Shown here: in pieces, positions 19,053-28,658 of the stretch | Layout: each line of letters begins with the position of its first letter | Numbering within the stretch: the first letter of the stretch is position 1 | Assembly: GCA_947623865.1 (NCBI GenBank) | Contig: CANQIC010000009.1 | Span: 1 to 55,442, forward strand | Direction of reading: 5' to 3' | Origin: an uncultured Clostridia bacterium | Lineage (GTDB): Bacteria; Bacillota; Clostridia; TANB77; CAG-508 | Length of the DNA stretch: 55,442 bases | The notes under the pieces: model-generated | Told to the model about the DNA's origin: nothing | Databases searched by the model: none | Seen by the model: the letters and a program-made list of their open reading frames with translations, nothing else | Translations under genes and position numbers: made by a program

Positions 19053-19080
19053 ACAACAGATTAAATGCAAACGTTGTAGT

Positions 19081-19100
19081 GGTCGCCCAAAAGTGCGACC
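19081..19100. terminator. short GC-rich hairpin
   Basis: Perfect stem GGTCGC / GCGACC with loop CCAAAAGT in the 66-bp gap. No T run follows, so an attenuating or mRNA-stabilising hairpin is as likely as a terminator. Confidence 0.5.
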
Positions 19101-19118
19101 CACAAAAAGGAGATACAA

Positions 19119-20997
19119 ATGGAAAAATATTATAATGATGCAATAATTGGAAATAAAGAAATAACAGCAAGTTTTACTAAAAAAGGAGAATTAATAAGAC
19201 TATTTTATCCTAATACAGATTATAGGCAATTTATAGATTTTTTACATGTGGGGGTAAAAATAAATGATTCTTCAATAATTTACTTACATGATGATGTAAA
19301 TAATTCATATGTGCAATATTATACAGAAAATACAAACATATTAAATACAGAAATATTAAATACATATTTTAAATTAAAAGTGCTACAAACAGATTATGTC
19401 AGTAGAGATAAAAATATATTAATTAGAAAATATAAAATGAAAAATAAGAATAATATTGATTTAAACTTAAACTTTATAGTACATTCTTCACTTTTAACAA
19501 ATGAAAATAATCAGGTAAGTGGATATTACAAAAACAATGTTTTGTTCCAATATATGCATGATTATACATTTACTATTTGTTCAGATAGAAAAATAGAAAA
19601 ATCACAAATAAACAATAATGAAGCTAATATACAAACTGGAATAATTGGAGATAAAGATTATGTAGGAATGTCAAATGACTCTAGTATAAGCTATGATTTG
19701 GGAATATTAAAATCAAATGAAGAAATTGAATTTTGTATATATATTACAGCTTTCAATGGCTCTGATGTTAAAAATATTGAAAAACAAGTAGAAGATATTA
19801 AGAATATTGATTATAAAAAAGAACTAGAGAAAACCAAGAAATATTGGGAAAAATATGTAAAAGACCACGATACAATAAAACTTACAAATTCAAATTCTGA
19901 ATATATGAACCAATTAAAAAAAATATACAAAAGAACTATTCTTTTATATCCACTACTTATAAATCACTTAACAGGTGGAATATCAGCAGCAGTAGAGATT
20001 GATGAGAATCGAACAAAATGTGGAAGGTATTCATATTGTTGGCCAAGAGATCGGAATATTTATAACAAATGCCCTAGATATTTTGGATATGAAAAAAGAA
20101 ACAGAAAAATTTTATAAAACATTTTGTAAAATGACTCAAAGCAAATCAGGAATGTGGGAACAAAGATTTTATACAGATGGAAGCTTAGCGCCATGTTGGG
20201 GCTATCAAATAGATGAAACTGCGAGTGTAGTATATGGAGTGTATAATCATTATGAACATACAAATAATTTAAAATTTTTAAAAGATACATTAAAAATGTG
20301 TGAAAATGCTATAAAATACTTAAAAAAATATATACAAAATGTGTTAGATGGTGTAGATGAAGTATATAAAAGTTATGATATATGGGAAGAAAACGAAGGA
20401 ATACATACATATTCATTAGCTGCAATATTTTCAAGCTTTGAAAAAATGATAGAAATATATCAAAAGGTAAAACCCGAGTTTGAAGGAAATAGATTAAGAC
20501 TAGAAAAAATTGAAAAAGAAGAAACTACTTTAAAAAAATATCTAATACAAATTAAAGACTATATCTTAAAAAATTTATATGATAATAATAAAAAATCCTT
20601 TATAAGAAGTAGTGATGGAAAAATGGATATAAGTTTACTTGGACTTGTTACACCATTTAGATTATTCTCACCAAAGGAGAAAAAAATACTAAATACAATA
20701 GAAAGAATGGATTTAAGTATAAGAACATATACAGGAGGATACTTAAGATATGAAGGAGATAATTATGTAGGAGGCAATCCTTGGACAATTTCAAGTTTAT
20801 GGATGGCAGAATATTACTTATCTGAAGGAAATAAGAAGAAAGCAAGAGAATGTTTTGATTTCGTTGTAAAAACATCAACAGAACATGGCTTTTTACCAGA
20901 ACAAGTAGATAATAATACAATGCAAGCAAAATGGGTTATAGGACTTGGATGGTCACACGCAATGTTTATAGATGTATTAAATAAGATGTATAAATAA
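19119..20997 (+). CDS. glycoside hydrolase family 15 glucoamylase-like, joined across a CGG +1 site
   Basis: 625 residues when joined. The N-terminal part (1-270) is a beta-sandwich as in prokaryotic glucoamylases. The (alpha/alpha)6 catalytic domain begins near GISAAVEID and holds YSYCWPRDGIFITNALD (about 303-320), with the shift giving Gly312 directly after the WPRD substrate motif, then MWEQRFYTDG, YDIWEENEG (probable catalytic acid region) and GNPWTISSLWMAEYY. It releases glucose from alpha-glucans. No signal peptide, so it acts on internal glycogen or maltodextrin. ATG follows aaaaaggag. Only radA follows closely (11-bp gap), but no functional link is evident. Confidence 0.82.
20052..20055 (+). 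other. CGG-A +1 recoding site in GH15 gene
   Basis: P-site GAT. Gives Gly312 in CWPRDGIF, highly conserved in GH15. Unshifted reading ends at 20117. Confidence 0.93.
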
Positions 20998-21008
20998 AGG
21001 GAGGAAAT

Positions 21009-22369
21009 ATGGCAAAAGCAAATACAGTTTTTGTGTGTAGCAATTGTGGAAATGAATCTTCTAAATGGTTTGGAAGATGCCCAGTATGTAATGAATGGAA
21101 TACGTGCTATGAAGAGAAAGTTACAGGCAAAGTAAATAATAAATCTGTAACAAAAAAGATAGTAACACCTATTAAATTGAATGATGTAAAAAAACAGGAT
21201 ATAGTAAGAACATCTACTGGATTTGCAGAATTAGATAGAGTGCTAGGTGGAGGATTGGTCAAAGGTTCTTTAACATTAGTTGGAGGAGAGCCGGGAATTC
21301 GGTAAATCTACATTAATTTTACAAATATGCGATAAAATTAAGGAAGAAGGCAAAGTTTTATATGTTTCTGGAGAAGAATCAGTAGACCAAATAAAAATAA
21401 GAGCAGATAGATTAGGTATTAACAATGATGATATAGTTTTTTTAGGAGAAACAGATATAGATGTAATACAAGATGCTATTTTGCAAATTAATCCTAAACT
21501 TGTTATTATAGATTCAATACAAACAATGTATTCAGATGAAATAACATCAGGCCCGGGGAGTGTTAGCCAAGTAAGAGAAATAACTTCTAGAATAATGAAA
21601 ATCTGTAAACAAGAATCTATTACAACAATAATCATTGGACATGTTACAAAAGATGGAAATATAGCAGGACCAAGAGTATTAGAGCATATGGTAGATACTG
21701 TACTATATTTAGAAGGTGAAAGATATTTTTCATATAGAATACTTAGAGGAGTAAAAAATAGATTTGGATCAACAAATGAAATAGGAATGTTTGAAATGAA
21801 AGATTCACGGAATGTGTGAGATTAATAATCCATCATCAGTACTATTGTCAGAAAGAAATGAAAATTCAGCTGGTTCAATAGTAGTTGCAAGTATGGAAGG
21901 AACAAGACCAATACTAGTAGAACTTCAAGCATTAACTACAACTAGTGTATTTGGAATGGCAAGAAGAACTGCAAATGGAATAGACTATAATAGATTAACT
22001 CTTTTAATTGCAGTATTAGAAAAAAGAGCAGGCATGCCCCTAGGAAATCAAGATGTTTATTTAAACGTAGTTGGTGGAATTAGAATTAATGAGCCTGCTC
22101 TTGATTTAGGAATAGTACTTGCAGCAAGTTCTAGTTTCAGAAATATTAGTATTCCAAATGACACTATAGCAATAGGAGAAGTTGGACTAACTGGAGAAGT
22201 CAGAAGTGTAAATATGATAGAAAAAAGGGTTAAAGAGGCAGAAAAGTTAGGATTTAAAAGATGCATAATTCCAGAAAGCAATAAAAAACTATTGAAAGAT
22301 GAACACAAATTAGATATAATAGGTGTGAAAAATATAATAGAAGCAATGAAATGTTTAGAGTTAAGGTAG
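21009..22369 (+). CDS. radA: DNA repair ATPase RadA, two CGG +1 sites
   Basis: 452 residues when joined, the usual RadA length. N-terminal zinc finger FVCSNCGNES...RCPVC (about 10-30), Walker A GGEPGIGKSTL (92-102; its Gly98 comes from the first shift), Walker B region LVIIDSIQTMY, RadA-specific KNRFG (RGVKNRFGST), and a Lon-like C-terminal domain with MPLGNQDVYLNVVGGI. It acts in branch migration and recombination repair. Read literally, it would stop at 21303, inside Walker A, and again at 21819. ATG 21009 follows gggagg. It is followed by disA as in other Firmicutes, where DisA and RadA interact. Confidence 0.93.
21300..21303 (+). other. CGG-T +1 recoding site 1 of radA (Walker A)
   Basis: P-site ATT. 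The 0-frame codon after CGG is TAA stop. Skipping C reads GGT AAA TCT: G-K-S of Walker A. Confidence 0.96.
21808..21811 (+). other. CGG-A +1 recoding site 2 of radA
   Basis: P-site TCA. Gives Gly267 in EMKDSGMCEINNPSSVLLSE, a conserved RadA stretch (MxxxGLxEVxNPS). Unshifted reading stops two codons later. Confidence 0.95.
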
Positions 22370-22437
22370 TATGCTTTTATAAAAAATGGGACAAAATGTC
22401 CAAAAAATGTTCCTTATGGGACAAGTGAGGTGAGAGT

Positions 22438-23521
22438 TTGGCAGACAAAGTAGATAAAGATGAAACACTAATTAACATACTAAAGATTATAGCTCCAGGA
22501 ACTAAATTTAGAGAAGGTTTAGACAATATATTAAAAGCTAAAACTGGTGCATTGATTATAATTGGAGATTCAAAAGAAATAATGGATATAGTTGATGGAG
22601 GATTTAAGATTGATGAAGAATATACACCTGCTAGACTATATGAACTTGCAAAAATGGATGGGGCAATTATTTTAAGCAAAGATTTAAAAAGAATACTTTT
22701 AGCTAATACTCAAATTATACCTTCATCTAAAATAACAACAGAAGAAACGGGAACAAGACATAGAACAGCTGAACGTACTGCTAAGCAAACAAATGAATTA
22801 GTTGTAAGTATCTCTCAAAGAAGAAATATAATAACGGTTTTTAAAGGAGATTTTAGATATACTATAGAGGATAGCAGTAAAATAATAACTAAAGCAAATC
22901 AAGCATTGCAAACATTAGAAAATTATAAAAAGGTATTTGATTCTAAATTAAAAGTCTTAAATGAATATGAGTTTAATGATATAGTAACTTTAGATAATGT
23001 TATTACTTGTATTCAAAGAGCAGAAATGGTAATGAGGGTAGCAGAACAAGTACAACGTTCAATATATGAACTTCGGTGAAGATGGAGTCTTAGTAAAAAT
23101 GCAATTAGAAGAAATTATTGAAGATTTACCACAAGAAGAGTTGTTGATAGTAAAAGATTATATAGCACCAAGTAGAAGATTAGTAGCTGAAAAAATATTA
23201 CAAACAATACAAAAATCTTCACAAGATGAATTTGTTCAGTCAAATATAATTGCAAAAGCATTAGGATATGAACAATTTGATAATTATGAAGAAGTTGCAG
23301 TTTATCCAAGAGGATATAGAATATTGAATAAAATACCTAGAATGCCAAACAATATTGTAACAAACTTAGTGAAAACATTTAAATCATTCCAACATATATT
23401 ACTTGCAGATGTAGACAAGCTAGATGAAGTAGAAGGCATAGGTGAAGTAAGAGCAAGAACAATAAAACAATCATTAATAAGAATGCAAGAACAATTTGTT
23501 TTTGACAATTTAATGATTTAA
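22438..23521 (+). CDS. disA: diadenylate cyclase DisA, joined across a CGG +1 site
   Basis: 360 residues when joined, the exact length typical of DisA. The DAC domain shows MDGAI (about 80), GTRHRTAER (about 103-111) and ALIIIGD. A helical linker follows, then a helix-hairpin-helix DNA-binding end, [18 protein letters not shown]. It converts two ATP to c-di-AMP while scanning DNA for lesions. The TTG start (22438) is supported by gaggtgag upstream and by alignment of the N terminus. The CGG at 23074 lies after the linker; unshifted translation stops immediately (TGA) and would lose the whole DNA-binding part. radA immediately precedes it. Confidence 0.92.
23074..23077 (+). other. CGG-T +1 recoding site in disA
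   Basis: P-site CTT. The next 0-frame codon is TGA. Skipping C gives Gly213 in [16 protein letters not shown], matching the ELG(V/E)EG...L context of DisA. Confidence 0.93.
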
Positions 23522-23542
23522 TATAAAGTAAGAGGTGTTAAT

Positions 23543-24625
23543 TTGAAAAGTATAACTGAAGATAAAAAAGGAATTACCTTAGTTGCATTAATAATTACAA
23601 TAATACTGATGTTAATACTAGCTTCAGTAACTACGTATACAGGAATTAATACATATAAAAATACAAGAGTTAATCGATTTGTTGCTCAGATGCAGTTAAT
23701 ACAAACTAAAATTGATGACTTGGTAGATACAAAAACTACAGAAGAATTAAATAATATGCAATTAAAATCAGTAACAACACAAGAACAACGAAATTCAATT
23801 AATTCTGCATTCAGTAATGGTGAAGTAACAACAAATGATATAAATTCATATAAAGTATTTACTAAAGATGATGTATTAAATATATTAGATGTGGAAGATA
23901 TTCAAAATGATATAATAGTTAATCTTAAAACAAGAGAAATAGTAGATTTAAATGGAATAGAATATGAAGGAACAACATATTATACACAATATAAACTACC
24001 AACTGGACAAACAATTATTAATGGAACTAGTATTGAAAGAGACTTAAGTTTTACAATAGATCCATCTATAGATGGAATAAATTCAATTGTTACTGCTAAA
24101 GATATAAAAATCACAAATGGAATACTAAGTTACAAAGAAGAAAATGATGATTATTGGCAAAATATAACTAATTATACAGAGAGTAGCAAGGCATATGATA
24201 TATCAATTTCTAAATCAGGTAACTACACATTTAAATTGCAGGATAATACATCTAATCAAAACTATACAGAAAGAACTATTTCAATTATATTAGCTAATAA
24301 ACCTAAAACAACTTTAAAATTACAACCGTATGATTATGGATTAGATTCCGACAAATGGGCATATGCACAAAAAGATAATGTAAATTACGTATGGATACCT
24401 AGATTTGTATATAATAATGGTAATATTAAGTATATAAAAGGAAATTCGAATATTGCTACAGATGATACATACATAAATGATGAATGGATATTACACAATA
24501 AATTTACATCAAATAACGGAACTAAACTAACAGGTGTGTGGGTTAGAGTAGATAGTACAAATAAAAGTGGACTAAATATGATAGAATTATTAAATAGTGA
24601 TGCAACAATTTTAACAGAAATTTAA
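23543..24625 (+). CDS. prepilin-type N-terminal methylation protein
   Basis: 360 residues from a TTG start with agaggtg upstream. The N terminus KGITLVALIITIILMLILASV is a class III prepilin peptidase site (KG/ITLVALI) and hydrophobic helix (about 10-35), as in type IV pilin-like proteins. The remainder is N-, T- and I-rich and beta-predicted, with repeats of NYT and a YVWIPRFVYNNG stretch often found in surface proteins of gut Clostridia. It is probably assembled on or anchored to the cell surface. No pilus assembly genes are nearby. The C terminus ends abruptly at LTEI, so truncation is possible. Confidence 0.65.
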   Translation: MKSITEDKKGITLVALIITIILMLILASVTTYTGINTYKNTRVNRFVAQMQLIQTKIDDLVDTKTTEELNNMQLKSVTTQEQRNSINSAFSNGEVTTNDINSYKVFTKDDVLNILDVEDIQNDIIVNLKTREIVDLNGIEYEGTTYYTQYKLPTGQTIINGTSIERDLSFTIDPSIDGINSIVTAKDIKITNGILSYKEENDDYWQNITNYTESSKAYDISISKSGNYTFKLQDNTSNQNYTERTISIILANKPKTTLKLQPYDYGLDSDKWAYAQKDNVNYVWIPRFVYNNGNIKYIKGNSNIATDDTYINDEWILHNKFTSNNGTKLTGVWVRVDSTNKSGLNMIELLNSDATILTEI

Positions 24626-24696
24626 ATATAAATGAGATATAATATTTTAGAAGGTAATAAAATCTGCTTAAGTGAGAATTTTGAAGGAGGAAAAAT

Positions 24697-25446
24697 ATGA
24701 AAAAGAAAGGGTTAATTTTAAGCATAATATTATTAATTTTTGTATTAATTTTAGCGGGATTTTTGGCATATGGGTATTATCAAAAAGCTACATACAAATT
24801 GCAAAGACCAATAGTTTCTATGGAAATAAAAGACTATGGAACAATTAAAATAGAGCTTTATCCAGATATGGCACCAAATACAGTAAAAAATTTTATAAAA
24901 CTTATAAATGAAGGATATTATAATGGATTAACATTCCATAGAGTAGAAGAGACATTAATACAAGGTGGAGATACAGCAGGAGATGGAACAGGACAAACAG
25001 AATTAAGTATAAATGGAGAATTTAAAGAAAATGGATATGATAATACAATGAAATTTGAAAGAGGAACTTTAGGTTTAGCAAGACAAGATTATACATATTA
25101 TTCTTCTTTAAGTGCTGATCTTGTAGAAAAAGGATACAATTCTGGATATGCCCAATTTTTTATAACGGCAGAAGATGTAGAAGCATTTAATGATTATTAT
25201 ACAGCTTTTGGAAAAGTAATAGAAGGAATGGAAATAGTTGATAAAATAAAAACATTAGAAACAGGTACAGAAAAAGATGAGCAAACAGGAGAAACTAGTC
25301 AAACAACAAAACCAGTAAATCCACCAGTTATATCTAATGTAACAGTAGATACATTTGGAGTTGAATACGGCGAGCCAGAAACACATGAATCATTTGATAT
25401 GAATTCATGGTTTACTAACTATTATAGTGGAGGGTTATCTTATTAA
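24697..25446 (+). CDS. peptidyl-prolyl cis-trans isomerase, cyclophilin type, membrane-anchored
   Basis: 249 residues. Residues 4-25 are a membrane anchor. The cyclophilin domain runs from about 42 to 215: IKIELYPDMAPNTVKNFI, GYYNGLTFHRVEETLIQGGD, GTLGLARQ, AQFFITAED, YTAFGKVIEGMEIVDKI. It speeds proline isomerisation in proteins outside the membrane. The catalytic Arg of FHRV is present. The tail is P/T-rich. aaggagg sits before ATG 24697. The C-terminal extension after the domain is lineage-specific. Confidence 0.88.
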   Translation: MKKKGLILSIILLIFVLILAGFLAYGYYQKATYKLQRPIVSMEIKDYGTIKIELYPDMAPNTVKNFIKLINEGYYNGLTFHRVEETLIQGGDTAGDGTGQTELSINGEFKENGYDNTMKFERGTLGLARQDYTYYSSLSADLVEKGYNSGYAQFFITAEDVEAFNDYYTAFGKVIEGMEIVDKIKTLETGTEKDEQTGETSQTTKPVNPPVISNVTVDTFGVEYGEPETHESFDMNSWFTNYYSGGLSY

Positions 25447-25653
25447 TTAAATAAATTGTTGTTTGTAAAATATCAATTGATTTCTAGAAAAGGTTATATT
25501 TATTTGTTTCTCAGTTACGCGATCCAGCTTTCGTTACATGAAACTGTTGTTGCTTTAGCAACTTACAGGTTCAGTAACGGAATTCGCGTTGGAAACAAAT
25601 AAATAAACCTTTTTTAGAGGACACTTAATTAAATAAACAACAATTTATTTATA
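25447..25653. repeat. MITE-like palindromic element, copy B (longest)
   Basis: Ends ATAAATTGTTGTTTGT and, inverted, AACAACAATTTATTTAT. Inside, arms tttatttgtttc / gaaacaaataaataaa and GC-richer nested hairpins around 25513-25590 make one large foldable palindrome. No gene is present in this 250-bp gap. Confidence 0.65.
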
Positions 25654-25700
25654 AAATTCTATTCTAAAATATAAAAAATCAAAAAAATTGAAAATTAGTA

Positions 25701-25729
25701 TTGACAGATTTATTAAAATCTAGTATACT
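25701..25729 (+). promoter_or_regulatory. tRNA operon promoter
   Basis: -35 TTGACA (25701-25706), 17-base spacer, -10 TATACT (25724-25729), 20 bases before tRNA-Val. Confidence 0.85.
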
Positions 25730-25749
25730 TATTTTCGTCACGAAAAAAT

Positions 25750-25825
25750 GGGCGCATAGCTCAGCTGGTAGAGCATCTGCCTTACAAGCAGGAGGTCATA
25801 GGTTCGAGCCCTATTGCGCCCACCA
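25750..25825 (+). tRNA. tRNA-Val(UAC)
   Basis: Acceptor GGGCGCA pairs with TGCGCCC. The anticodon loop CTTACAA gives UAC. T-loop GGTTCGAGCC and CCA are encoded. First of three in one transcript. Confidence 0.95.
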
Positions 25826-25832
25826 TTTTTTT

Positions 25833-25909
25833 GGCCCGGTAGTTCAGTTGGTTAGAACGCTAGCCTGTCACGCTAGAGGTCGTCGGTTCGAGCCCGATCC
25901 GGGTCGCCA
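25833..25909 (+). tRNA. tRNA-Asp(GUC)
   Basis: Acceptor GGCCCGG pairs with CCGGGTC (one G-T). The anticodon loop CTGTCAC gives GUC. CCA is encoded. Confidence 0.95.
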
Positions 25910-25922
25910 TTTTTTAATATAA

Positions 25923-25998
25923 GCCTAGATAGCTCAGTTGGTAGAGCAGGGGACTGAAAATCCCCGTGTCCGTGGTTCGATTCCGCGTCTAGGCACCA
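25923..25998 (+). tRNA. tRNA-Phe(GAA)
   Basis: Acceptor GCCTAGA pairs with TCTAGGC. The anticodon loop CTGAAAA gives GAA. CCA is encoded. Followed by the shared trailer. Confidence 0.95.
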
Positions 25999-26070
25999 AC
26001 GACGTATTTGTTCGAACTATAAAACAAATAGATAAAAATATCATTCTGAAAAAGGATGGTATTTTTTTAG
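25999..26070 (+). terminator. shared tRNA trailer module A with terminator
   Basis: Starts ACGACGTATTTGTTCGAA immediately after CCA, then a small hairpin, then a terminator hairpin (atcattct / aggatggt) and T run. The same module follows the tmRNA 3' duplicate (36261) and the displaced tRNA-Leu end (54192). Confidence 0.7.
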
Positions 26071-26145
26071 TTTTATTTTCAGTAGGCATTACATCATCCT
26101 CCGAGTTTTGTACCATTGGTCAAAACTCATAGGAGGTTAGGACTT

Positions 26146-26349
26146 ATGACAAACCAGAGTCCTATAAAAAAACTCTTTGTATTTTTTCAAAGCCTTCGGT
26201 TTAATTGTAATCATAAAGATGAAAAATTCAGACTAAAAATTATAGATATATTTAATGAACAAGTTAAGGACTTAATCAAATTTGTTGCAGCATTTAAAGT
26301 AGCAAATGCAACAATACACTTTGACGAAACATCTCCACATGAGAATTAA
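26146..26349 (+). pseudogene. relaxase (Mob/Pre-type) remnant
   Basis: About 67 codons from ATG 26146 (aggagg 14 bases before). Only the piece DLIKFVAAFKVANATIHFDETSPH is recognisable: it matches the metal-binding HxDExxPH region of MobV plasmid recombination proteins. The frame stops right after it, and the earlier part is unrelated, so this is a scar of a mobile element placed just after the tRNA cluster. It holds an in-frame CGG (26197) without benefit from a shift, but a remnant carries no weight on decoding. Confidence 0.55.
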
Positions 26350-26496
26350 ATAAATAAGGTAAAAAAGAAAAATAATGATACAAGATTTTAGGAGGAAAAG
26401 CTATGGATGACAATATAATATATACGATTTAGAAAAAAGCTACACAAAAAGGTAATTTTATGTTATTATATTAATTGGATATGGAGGATTAAAAAA

Positions 26497-27312
26497 ATGG
26501 ACAATATAAAGGCAAAATTTTTATGGGACTTAGGAATAAGAAAGGACAATTATCCCAAGACTTTTTTAGATACAATTCAGGATATTAATAAAATGGTAAC
26601 TAATGTAGAAATAGGATATTGTGGAGTTAGTTCAAGATGTGATGGTCAACCTGGAATGTTCTGTATTAAAGATGTTGTTGGAACAAATCATTCAAGATAT
26701 GCTGGGCAGACATGGATAGACGCTTTTTTAGATTTAGATAGAGGTGCAAATATTATAAAATTATATGAAGATAATCCTAGCTATTGGGAAGAAATTAAAA
26801 GTATAGGTAAATCTGATATTGGACTATTAAAATATGGAGATAAATATTATATATTTAGTAAAGCTGGAGGAGGAAACAATCGCCTTATAACAATGAAAAT
26901 GAAATATTTATCTCTTATTCATCAAGCAGGAAACAATCAAGATGAAATAGAAAGAATAAATAATCAATTTACATTCTCGGCTAATATCAGAGAACTTCCA
27001 AGGGATAATACAATTCCATTTATTGTTGTCGCAATGGATGAAGATTTATCAGGGTTAAGTGTTAAGAAAAAGGGAGAGTTATTCACTATAACAAAAAAAT
27101 TTACTGACTTAGAATTATTTAAAGGCGATAGTGCAGAATTAATAGAATATTTTAAAAGTTTATTCAGCACTGATGTTTATGGAAAGGATGAAGTAAAAGC
27201 TAGATTAGAAAGGTTAGAAATGGGTTGTCGTTTCTCTCCAGAAAAATATAGAAGAGTGCTAGAAGATATAATACCTCAGTTAAAAACAAGTAATCAACTA
27301 GAGGAAAGATAA
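26497..27312 (+). CDS. hypothetical protein (271 aa)
   Basis: Soluble mixed alpha/beta protein starting MDNIKAKFLWDLGIRKDNYP. A stretch YGDKYYIFSKAGGGNNRLITMKMKYL (about 109-134) vaguely recalls the ParB/sulfiredoxin nuclease fold (GNNRL in place of GNHRL), but I would not assign it. The gene follows a relaxase scar and precedes a radical SAM gene, so the region 26.1-28.5 kb may be accessory. RBS ggagg lies 9 bases before ATG 26497. It has no in-frame CGG. Confidence 0.5.
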   Translation: MDNIKAKFLWDLGIRKDNYPKTFLDTIQDINKMVTNVEIGYCGVSSRCDGQPGMFCIKDVVGTNHSRYAGQTWIDAFLDLDRGANIIKLYEDNPSYWEEIKSIGKSDIGLLKYGDKYYIFSKAGGGNNRLITMKMKYLSLIHQAGNNQDEIERINNQFTFSANIRELPRDNTIPFIVVAMDEDLSGLSVKKKGELFTITKKFTDLELFKGDSAELIEYFKSLFSTDVYGKDEVKARLERLEMGCRFSPEKYRRVLEDIIPQLKTSNQLEER

Positions 27313-27475
27313 GTTTTAAAATATTTAAACGTATGATAGAATATTAGTAGATTTAATAATTAATAAATTTGTCGATTTAAAAATACACTTGCATATTGCC
27401 AAACAATATATGTATATATTTAATAATTATAATAAGAGTATAAAAAACATAGTATAATAGAAGGGAATATTGTAT

Positions 27476-28492
27476 ATGAATTTAAATTCACAATTAATTT
27501 TAAAAAATAAAAATATCAGAAAAGATAGACCAATAATTCCTAAAGATGTTTTATACTCTACTTATGAAAATAATGGTACATTTCAAATTTGTTTTAGAAG
27601 TAAAGGTTGTAGTAATTATTTAGCCGGTTTTTGTATAATGTGTGATTATGGAGTGGGAAGTAATATTTCTAAAGAAGAATTGGAAAAAGCATTTGATATG
27701 GCTTTATCCGAAAGTAAAGAAAAAATACGCACACTATTATTAAATTCTTATGGAAGTGTATTAGATTTCAACGAAATAAGTGAAGAATGCTTTATCAGTT
27801 TACTAAAAAAAATTAAAAATACAAATATTAAACACATTATTTTTGAAACACATTATAATACAATTACAGAGCAAAAATTAGTTATGATAAAAAATGAATT
27901 AAAAAATAAAGCTATTTCTTTTGAGTTAGGATTAGAAACATCAAATGAAAAAATTAGAAGTAATAATCTTTTAAAATTTATAGATAATAAAGAATTTATA
28001 AAAATAGTAAAATTAATACATTCTTATAATATGAAAGTTTTAGTAAATTTATTAGTAGGAATACCTTTTCTGTCTGAGCATGAGCAATTGGAAGATGCTT
28101 TAAATTCTATTGAATGGTGTATAAAAAATAATGTTGATGAAATAGATTTATTTCCAATAAATATAAAACCATATACCTTATTACAAGAATTGTATAAATC
28201 TAAAGATTATGATGTAATTTCTCATTGGTTACTGATTGAAGTATTAAATAAAATTCCAATAAAGTATTTGCCTAAAATATATTTAGCTTGGTATGGAAAT
28301 AGAGAATTAAAATATGATAGTGGAAAACATACAATATTTCCTAAATCATGTTCTATATGTCATAATGAACTGATGAAATTTTATACTAAATATTTAGCAA
28401 ATGATGATGCAAGTTACAGAAGAAAACTAATAGATAATTTAATTTCTTATAGAAGCTGTGATTGTTATGAAAAAGTTTTAAAGAAGCTTTAA
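27476..28492 (+). CDS. radical SAM protein, TIGR01210/RaSEA-like
   Basis: 338 residues from ATG 27476 (gaaggga upstream; an in-frame TTG at 27470 is weaker). An iron-sulphur motif of spacing Cx7Cx2C occurs at CSNYLAGFCIMCDYG (about 43-57), followed by a TIM-barrel pattern with LNSYGSVLD, FETHYNTI, FELGLETSNEKIR and NLLVGIPFLSEHEQ. Late cysteines SCSICHNELM and SCDCYE could hold another metal. This subgroup resembles archaeosine-type radical SAM lyases. The true substrate is unknown. It is a standalone gene. Confidence 0.65.
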   Translation: MNLNSQLILKNKNIRKDRPIIPKDVLYSTYENNGTFQICFRSKGCSNYLAGFCIMCDYGVGSNISKEELEKAFDMALSESKEKIRTLLLNSYGSVLDFNEISEECFISLLKKIKNTNIKHIIFETHYNTITEQKLVMIKNELKNKAISFELGLETSNEKIRSNNLLKFIDNKEFIKIVKLIHSYNMKVLVNLLVGIPFLSEHEQLEDALNSIEWCIKNNVDEIDLFPINIKPYTLLQELYKSKDYDVISHWLLIEVLNKIPIKYLPKIYLAWYGNRELKYDSGKHTIFPKSCSICHNELMKFYTKYLANDDASYRRKLIDNLISYRSCDCYEKVLKKL

Positions 28493-28570
28493 AAAATGAT
28501 GGCACTATATCTATATACTAGTAAGATTGAATTAGAAGCTAAAATTTATGAAGATATGAATATCTATGGT

Positions 28571-28609
28571 AATGAGGAAAAGGGGGGATTGTCCTCTTTT
28601 TTCTCATTT
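28571..28609 (+). terminator. hairpin upstream of dxs
   Basis: AATGAGGAAAAGG / CCTCTTTTTTCTCATT arms with a mismatch, T-rich right arm. It ends the previous transcript; the 28493-28570 stretch shows no gene. Confidence 0.65.
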
Positions 28610-28658
28610 GCATTAATAGTATATCTATGATAATATATGTAAAGATTAGAGGTGCAAA

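Noticed and set aside
25701..26132. Open frames across the tRNA cluster
   Set aside because: They overlap three well-formed tRNA genes and encode no recognisable protein.
26146..26349. Using the CGG at 26197 as a counterexample to recoding
   Set aside because: The gene is a broken relaxase remnant, so its frame is not informative.
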